DNA of 64,000 nt, from the NCBI GenBank assembly GCA_946628045.1, contig CAMOVZ010000001.1, positions 119,763 to 183,762 on the forward strand. The letters run 5' to 3'. The notes under the pieces were generated by a model. It saw only the letters and a program-made list of their open reading frames with translations. It had not been told where the DNA came from and did not search any database. Below are positions 59,322-64,000 of the stretch, in pieces. This stretch comes from an uncultured Caryophanales bacterium. Its GTDB lineage: Bacteria > Bacillota_I > Bacilli_A > RF39 > UBA660. Each line of letters starts with the position of its first letter. Position 1 is the first letter of the stretch. A program made the position numbers and the translations under genes.

Positions 59322-60002
59322 TTAATTTATTTTTTCTACTTCAGGATATTCTTTATTATTTAAATCTAATAATACCTTTTTTATTTTTAAATTATTTTTT
59401 AATTTACCAGAATCAGTATCAACTACAGTCTCATTAGATTCAATACGTTTAAGAATATCAAATCCATCAATTACTTTTCCAAAAGCAGCATAATTTCCAT
59501 CTAAATAATTAGCATCATCTAAACATATAAAAAATTGACTACCGGCAGAATCAGGCTCACCACTTCTTGCCATTGAAACAATCCACTTTTTATGTGATAG
59601 ATTATTATCAAATCCATTAGATGAGAATTCACCCTTTATTTCATAACCAGGCCCACCAGAACCACTACCAGTTGGATCACCACCTTGTAATACAAAACCA
59701 GGTACTAATCTATGCATAGTATTATCATCGTAAAATCCTTGTTTTACTAATGATATAAAATTATTTACAGTATTAGGGGCAACATCAGGATATAATTCCA
59801 TAACAATAGAACCATAATTTTCAATATACATTGCAACTATAGGATTTTCACTTTTATAATTAAGTTCACTGATATTTCCTTTTATATCATATTCTATATT
59901 TAATAATTCTTCATTCATTTTATCCTTAGGAGAAACAGTAATTGCTATTATTAATAAAATAACAAATAAAACTCCTCCTATAACCAACAATACTCTTTTC
60001 AT
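59322..60002 (-). CDS. Membrane-anchored peptidyl-prolyl isomerase (cyclophilin type)
   Basis: 226 residues. An N-terminal signal anchor (VLLVIGGVLFVILLIIAITV) is followed by the cyclophilin fold: VPGFVLQGGDPTGSGSGGPG, ISMA-like IVSMARSGEPDSAGSQFFI and AAFGKVIDGFDIL. It probably assists folding of exported proteins outside the membrane. Its ATG overlaps the stop of the flavoprotein gene by one base (AAAGGG site), so the two are co-translated. Confidence 0.92.
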   Translation of the reverse strand: MKRVLLVIGGVLFVILLIIAITVSPKDKMNEELLNIEYDIKGNISELNYKSENPIVAMYIENYGSIVMELYPDVAPNTVNNFISLVKQGFYDDNTMHRLVPGFVLQGGDPTGSGSGGPGYEIKGEFSSNGFDNNLSHKKWIVSMARSGEPDSAGSQFFICLDDANYLDGNYAAFGKVIDGFDILKRIESNETVVDTDSGKLKNNLKIKKVLLDLNNKEYPEVEKIN

Positions 60003-61399
60003 TATTTTTCCCTTTCTATAATATCTCTAGCAGCAACTAACCCAGTAGCAGCAGCAGTAACAATATTACCTGCTTTACCAGCACCATCACCAATAAAATA
60101 AATATTATCCTTCTCTAATCTAAACTTATTATCAGTTTCAATCTCATTAGAGAAAAATTTAATTTCAGGGCCATATAACAATGTATCATCATTATTAACA
60201 CCAGGTATTATTTTATCCAAAGTTTCTAGTCCTTCTAATATATTAGTAATAATTCTGTGAGGTAAAACCAATGCCAAATCACCTGCTACACAATCTTTTA
60301 AAGTAGGCTCTATAAAACCTTTATTAATTCTATGCCATTCACTACGTCTTGCACTTCTTAAATCTTTTAAGGACTGAATAATAGGTTTTCCATCACCTAA
60401 TACATTAGCAATTCTAGCAATACTTTCACCATAAAGTCTTGTATTAGTAACAGGTTCTGTTAAATTCACTTTAGAAATAAAAGCAAAATTTGTATTATCA
60501 CTTTTTATATCTTTTAACGCATGTCCATTTACACAAATATATCCATAATAATTTTCTTTTGCAACAAAACCACCAGGATTAGTACAAAACGTCCTAATTT
60601 CATCTCCATAAGTCTTTGTTTTTATAAAGATAGTTGGATCATATATGACATTCGTAATAGACTCCATAATATCTTTTCTAACTTCGACTCTTACTCCTAT
60701 TTCTATACTTCGTGAAATATATGAAATATTATATTTATCAGCTAACTCTTGTATCCATTTAGCGCCAGTTCTTCCAGGTGCCACTATAACATATTTAGCA
60801 CTTATACTTTCTTCTTTAATACCAGTCTTATATAAAATAGTATGCTCATCACTATTTTTTGTTTTAATATCTTTAACATCACATTTATCAAGTAAAGTTA
60901 CTCCATTTTTTTCCAAATAATCACAAATTTCTTGAATATAGCCTGGTAAATGATCACTACCTAAATGTTTTTGTTTAATAATTAAAAGTTTAGCACCAGC
61001 TATTGAAACTTTTTTTCGTAATTCAACAGCTTCATCCATGTTTGATGGATAAACTTCTGAATCCATATCAAATTTATTAAATATATTTTCTGTCTCATCA
61101 ATCAGCTTATTTGCTTCACTTTCTAACATATATTTAGTCAAATCACTTTTCCCAAGCTTTGGAATAAAATTAAGCTTACCATCACTAAAAGTTCCTGCAC
61201 CACCATAACCTGAAAGGATAGCACATGGTTCACAATTTTGACATGGAATATTCTTCTTATTCATTGGACAAACTCGTCGCTTTACATTAAAACCCCTATC
61301 AATTAAAACAATTTTTAAATTCTTATTTTTAGTAATTAATTCATAGGCAGAAAATAATCCCGCAGGTCCAGCTCCTATGATAGCTACGTCATATTTCAT
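60002..61399 (-). CDS. FAD-dependent dehydrogenase-like protein (COG2509 type)
   Basis: 465 residues from the ATG at 61399 behind GGTG. The N-terminal FAD motif is YDVAIIGAGPAGLFSAYEL. The family-specific region RRVCPMNKKNIPCQNCEPCA with LSGYGGAGTFSDGK follows, and the C-terminal FAD motif is IYFIGDGAGKAGNIVTAAAT. This matches the uncharacterised FAD-dependent dehydrogenases of COG2509. The four Cys in the N-terminal motif could bind a metal or iron-sulfur cluster. The physiological reaction is unknown. It is coupled to the cyclophilin gene. Confidence 0.88.
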   Translation of the reverse strand: MKYDVAIIGAGPAGLFSAYELITKNKNLKIVLIDRGFNVKRRVCPMNKKNIPCQNCEPCAILSGYGGAGTFSDGKLNFIPKLGKSDLTKYMLESEANKLIDETENIFNKFDMDSEVYPSNMDEAVELRKKVSIAGAKLLIIKQKHLGSDHLPGYIQEICDYLEKNGVTLLDKCDVKDIKTKNSDEHTILYKTGIKEESISAKYVIVAPGRTGAKWIQELADKYNISYISRSIEIGVRVEVRKDIMESITNVIYDPTIFIKTKTYGDEIRTFCTNPGGFVAKENYYGYICVNGHALKDIKSDNTNFAFISKVNLTEPVTNTRLYGESIARIANVLGDGKPIIQSLKDLRSARRSEWHRINKGFIEPTLKDCVAGDLALVLPHRIITNILEGLETLDKIIPGVNNDDTLLYGPEIKFFSNEIETDNKFRLEKDNIYFIGDGAGKAGNIVTAAATGLVAARDIIEREK

Positions 61400-61503
61400 T
61401 TTCATCACCACTTTTATCATACCATAAAATCCAATATTTACATACTTTTTATAAAAATATCACATTAAAACTAAAGATATGATAAAATATAATTGGTGAT
61501 AAT

Positions 61504-62412
61504 ATGACACGTGAAGAATTAAATAAAGAAATTCAAAAAGAAATAACAGATGAAAAAAACATTCAGAAAAATAAAAACATTATAAAATTCATTATTAGAA
61601 TTGTGTTATTTACTATAGTATTTATTACTTTATTTTATGCATATACGACCTATGTATCAACAACTAAAATAGGCATCCGTGAATATAGAATTAAAAATAA
61701 AAAAATACCGAACTCACTAAGTGGCTTAAAAATAATTCAATTTAGTGATTTACATTTTGGCTCTACCATGTTTAATGATGATGTATCAAAAATAAAGAAT
61801 ATGATAAATATTAGAAAACCAGATATAGTTCTTTTTACAGGAGATTTAATAGATAAGAAATATAAACTAAATTCAAAAACACAAGAAACACTTATTAAAG
61901 ATTTAAAGAGTATAGATGCTTCTCTTGGAAAATATGCCATTCTAGGAGATGAAGATAATGAAATAATTTCAACAATATTCAATCAAAGTGACTTTACAAT
62001 ATTAAGAAATGAACATGAACTAATATACAAGGATGATAATAATGCAATACTGCTTATTGGACTATCTACGAAAGATAAAGATATAGAAAAAGCCTATAGT
62101 TACTTTAAAGAAGATAATCATAATTCCAATATATACACAATTACAATTCTTCATGAACCAGACATTATTGATGAAATAATACCAACATATCAAACCGATT
62201 TATTTCTAGCTGGCCATTCACATAATGGTAATATTAGAATACCTTTTATAAATTATCCATTATTTAAGTATGATGGAGCAAAAAAATATAATCAAGACTA
62301 TTATAGAATTAATAACTCGGATTTATATATTTCTAGTGGCTTGGGAACACAAGATGGATTTAGATTATTTTGTAGACCATCTATAAATTTCTATCGATTA
62401 TCTAATAAATAG
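61504..62412 (+). CDS. Membrane-anchored metallophosphoesterase (calcineurin-like), altered motif III
   Basis: 302 residues from an ATG behind GGTGATA, with a TATGATAAAAT -10 upstream. One N-terminal helix (IIRIVLFTIVFITLFYAYTT) anchors a phosphoesterase: KIIQFSDLHFGS (motif I), FTGDLID (II), ILHEPDI (IV) and LAGHSHNGNIRIP (V), as in YkuE-type enzymes. Motif III, normally GNHD/E, reads GDEDNE, which replaces the Asn metal ligand and the catalytic His. Activity may be changed or lost. It overlaps the dac gene by 15 bases tail to tail. Confidence 0.85.
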   Translation: MTREELNKEIQKEITDEKNIQKNKNIIKFIIRIVLFTIVFITLFYAYTTYVSTTKIGIREYRIKNKKIPNSLSGLKIIQFSDLHFGSTMFNDDVSKIKNMINIRKPDIVLFTGDLIDKKYKLNSKTQETLIKDLKSIDASLGKYAILGDEDNEIISTIFNQSDFTILRNEHELIYKDDNNAILLIGLSTKDKDIEKAYSYFKEDNHNSNIYTITILHEPDIIDEIIPTYQTDLFLAGHSHNGNIRIPFINYPLFKYDGAKKYNQDYYRINNSDLYISSGLGTQDGFRLFCRPSINFYRLSNK

Positions 62413-63429
62413 TTTTTGAAAGAAGTTTTCTTCTTTCTTTTTTTTATTTTCTTGATAAATATAAACTTTACCTATATTAACATTATCTAAATTAATTAAA
62501 ATATAACCGCATTTTTTATTATTAGTCTTATAATCTATTTTTACTATTGTTTCAACATTATCTATTTCTGATTCTTTTAAAGGATATTTAAAAGATTTTT
62601 TTATATAATACCTTTTACTGTCAGAAGTATTAATATTAAACTCTTTTTTATCTACAATTGTGTATTCTTTATATAAATTAAAATAGTATTCATATAAGTT
62701 TTTATGATTATTATAAATATTTGAATCATCCAAAGTAACTATCATTAAAACCAAATCTTTATCCTGCGCATAAGAAACTAATGTCTTACCAGCTTTAGGT
62801 GTATAACCATTTTTCCCACCAATACATTTTTTATAATTTGTTAATAAACTCATTCTATTATACCAAGCATAACTTTTTAAAGAAGATTTAGTAAGATATT
62901 TCTTAGTAGATACTATTTTTCTATATTCTTTATTCTTATAAGCATATTTAGAAAGTATGGCCATATCATAAGCACTAGAATAATTCTTAGTTTCATCATC
63001 CAAACCATGTGGATTAGAAAATATAGTATTATTCATACCAAGTTCTTTTGCCTTAGAATTCATTTTATTGATAAACTCATCATATCCTAGAGTATTATAT
63101 GCCAAAACAATGGCTGCATCATTACCACTTCTAAGCATTAATCCATATAATAAATCTTTTATTGTCATAACTTCTCCTGGTTTAATATATATATTAGTAC
63201 CATAAGAATCTAATACTTCATCACCAACTTCTACTTTTTTATTAATATCACTGTTTTCAAGAACAATAATACAAGTCATTATCTTTGTAATAGAAGCAAT
63301 TAATTTTTGATCATTACTATTATCTTGATATAGTATTTTTCCAGAATTAATATCCATAACAATTGTTGATTTAGCAAATACATTTAGAGGTAATAATAAA
63401 ATTAAAAGTACTATTATAAATCTTTTCAT
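62398..63429 (-). CDS. D-alanyl-D-alanine carboxypeptidase (PBP5/DacF type)
   Basis: 343 residues from an ATG behind AGGTGA. A signal peptide (FIIVLLILLLPLNVFAKS) leads the serine peptidase domain: SITKIM (SxxK), SGNDAA (SxN) and GGKNGYTPKAGK at the place of KTG. The Thr of KTG is Asn here. A C-terminal region (from ~260) with a basic amphipathic end fits membrane attachment. It trims the pentapeptide of peptidoglycan, again pointing to a walled cell. The 3' end is Lys-rich and carries the convergent gene's terminator. Confidence 0.88.
   Translation of the reverse strand: MKRFIIVLLILLLPLNVFAKSTIVMDINSGKILYQDNSNDQKLIASITKIMTCIIVLENSDINKKVEVGDEVLDSYGTNIYIKPGEVMTIKDLLYGLMLRSGNDAAIVLAYNTLGYDEFINKMNSKAKELGMNNTIFSNPHGLDDETKNYSSAYDMAILSKYAYKNKEYRKIVSTKKYLTKSSLKSYAWYNRMSLLTNYKKCIGGKNGYTPKAGKTLVSYAQDKDLVLMIVTLDDSNIYNNHKNLYEYYFNLYKEYTIVDKKEFNINTSDSKRYYIKKSFKYPLKESEIDNVETIVKIDYKTNNKKCGYILINLDNVNIGKVYIYQENKKKKEENFFQKLFIR
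62418..62446 (+). terminator. Terminator of the phosphoesterase gene
   Basis: Perfect stem GAAAGAAG / CTTCTTTC with a TTTT loop and T9. It lies inside the 3' coding end of the convergent carboxypeptidase gene. Confidence 0.85.
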
Positions 63430-63479
63430 ATTTTCACCTATATAATAATATGAGAATAAAAATATATTATTAAATAAAA

Positions 63480-63503
63480 AAACTAATCACAATGTGATTA
63501 GTT
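63480..63503 (-). terminator. Rho-independent terminator
   Basis: AACTAATCAC / GTGATTAGTT stem with a 3-base loop and T7 on the minus strand. Confidence 0.9.
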
Positions 63504-63508
63504 AATTA

Positions 63509-63865
63509 TTACATATGTTTAGAATCAACATTATCATCTATTTCATATAATTCTGATATCATTTGATTTAACTCATCAATACCTCTTCTTGCTTCATCAC
63601 GATCAAATAAATTATTATTATTCTGTTTTGAATTATATTTTATCTCTCTTTTTTCTTCTTTTCTTACAGCTTCTTGATCCACACCATAAATTGCGTCTCT
63701 ATCGATTTTTTTATCATCTTCTTCATCTAAAAAATCAAGTGAATCTAACATTCTATTTATCTCATCTGCTTGACTCATCATATCTTCATATATATCTGAT
63801 GATGATTTTCTTCCTAATTCATTAATTTTTCCTAATTCATTTCTTCTACTACTAAATTCTCGCAT
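63509..63865 (-). CDS. Hypothetical acidic protein, 118 aa
   Basis: From the ATG at 63865 behind AGGTGAT; a GTG three codons earlier lies in the ribosome site. The product is highly charged with no membrane helix. Two similar segments stand out: a helix with DEINRMLDSLDFLDEEDD in the first half and RRGIDELNQMISELYEIDD at the end, both of the pattern [DR]xI[ND]xx[LM]xxLxxxxD. The repeat may form a short coiled coil or a binding motif. It has a TGTTATAAT promoter element and its own terminator. No family is recognised. Confidence 0.55.
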   Translation of the reverse strand: MREFSSRRNELGKINELGRKSSSDIYEDMMSQADEINRMLDSLDFLDEEDDKKIDRDAIYGVDQEAVRKEEKREIKYNSKQNNNNLFDRDEARRGIDELNQMISELYEIDDNVDSKHM

Positions 63866-63912
63866 TTTAATCACCTACATAAATTATAACATACTTTTCT
63901 TATAAAATAAAA

Positions 63913-63937
63913 AAACTAATCAAATTGTGATTAGTTT
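63913..63937 (-). terminator. Terminator after the tRNA-Pro gene
   Basis: AAACTAATCA / TGATTAGTTT stem with a 5-base loop and T7 on the minus strand. It is nearly identical to the terminator at 63480. Confidence 0.85.
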
Positions 63938-63947
63938 AAATACATAA

Positions 63948-64000
63948 TGGTCGGGAAGACAGGATTTGAACCTGCAACCCCTTGGTCCCAAACCAAGTGC
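63948..64000 (-). tRNA. tRNA-Pro (UGG), 5' part cut by window
   Basis: The minus strand gives the anticodon arm CTTGG-TTTGGGA-CCAAG (anticodon TGG), a variable loop, the T arm GCAGG-TTCAAAT-CCTGT, the acceptor 3' strand CTTCCCG, discriminator A and an encoded CCA (63948-63950). The D arm and the 5' acceptor strand lie beyond the right edge. Confidence 0.93.

Noticed and set aside
1..64000. CRISPR array, insertion sequence, prophage or rRNA operon
   Set aside because: I saw no regularly spaced repeats, transposase, integrase, phage structural genes or rRNA-like sequence. The only long repeat is the 851-bp duplication at 48201/49628.
1..64000. Reassignment of TGA to Trp (as in Mycoplasma)
   Set aside because: Trp codons in conserved proteins are TGG, and full-length proteins are obtained with TGA as stop.

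Overview
The window is about 64 kb of very AT-rich DNA. TGA behaves as a stop and Trp is encoded by TGG. Genes are dense and mostly on the minus strand, with short AGGAGG/AGGTGAT ribosome sites and hairpin-plus-T-run terminators that often begin inside the stop codon. Two T-box leaders, L20- and S15-type ribosomal protein leaders, dimeric-type GlyS, ComEA/ComEB/ComEC, a YjcZ-like peptide and SipW/TasA-type secretion point to a low-G+C Gram-positive (Bacillota, class Bacilli). The gene style resembles uncultured gut 'Mollicutes-like' lineages such as RF39. That placement is an inference from style, not a computed phylogeny.

Layout. 1-3.8 kb: 5' part of dnaI, three unrecognised proteins, a tiny ComEC-like gene remnant and a DUF1016/YhcG-type nuclease-like gene. 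3.9-7.6 kb: comEC (split by a frameshift in a 9-base homopolymer), comEA and a GdpP-like DHH phosphodiesterase. 7.6-17.8 kb: two SipW-type secreted DUF6273 proteins, ftsW, a missed 47-residue YjcZ-like gene, def, a kinase-fold protein, a short-armed smc, a degenerate NodB-fold protein and a small surface protein. 17.9-31.2 kb: translation and RNA genes (pnp, rpsO, rbfA, infB, ylxR, nusA, a minimal rimP, trmD, rimM, a SpoU methylase, a YgjP-like peptidase) with a DUF5305-like membrane protein. 31.3-39.1 kb: membrane-anchored serpin, pheT-pheS-HAD under a Phe T-box, frr and a Lys/Thr-tract membrane protein. 39.2-45.9 kb: a YLYP-domain membrane protein, tsf, rpsB, rplT, rpmI, infC behind an L20-type attenuator, and a methyltransferase-like gene. 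46-55.3 kb: the SipW/TasA-like island plus glyS with its T-box. 55.5-64 kb: comEB, a giant type IV prepilin-like adhesin, cyclophilin, a flavoprotein, a phosphoesterase, a D,D-carboxypeptidase and the 3' part of a tRNA-Pro.

The most unusual content is a dispersed SipW secretion system. One enlarged ER-type signal peptidase (51128-52276) is accompanied by seven exported proteins sharing a TasA-like motif (PGDFYEFTVDVVN-like). Four of these carry a C-terminal DUF6273-type domain whose last ~45 residues are hypervariable between a conserved WW[LF]R[ST] and GV[SA]PAF. Two of the four are tandem copies identical over ~850 bp (one mismatch) that diverge abruptly at the C-terminal domain. One of them ends in a tract of about 49% G+C with codons foreign to the rest of the window. 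This looks like the variable region of a diversity-generating system (retroelement or recombination cassette), although no reverse transcriptase or template repeat lies in the window. Other points of note are non-canonical start codons (infC ATC, comEA probably ATT), low-complexity tails on ribosomal proteins L20 and S2, and a cytosolic module shared by a DUF5305-like protein and a SipW-operon protein.
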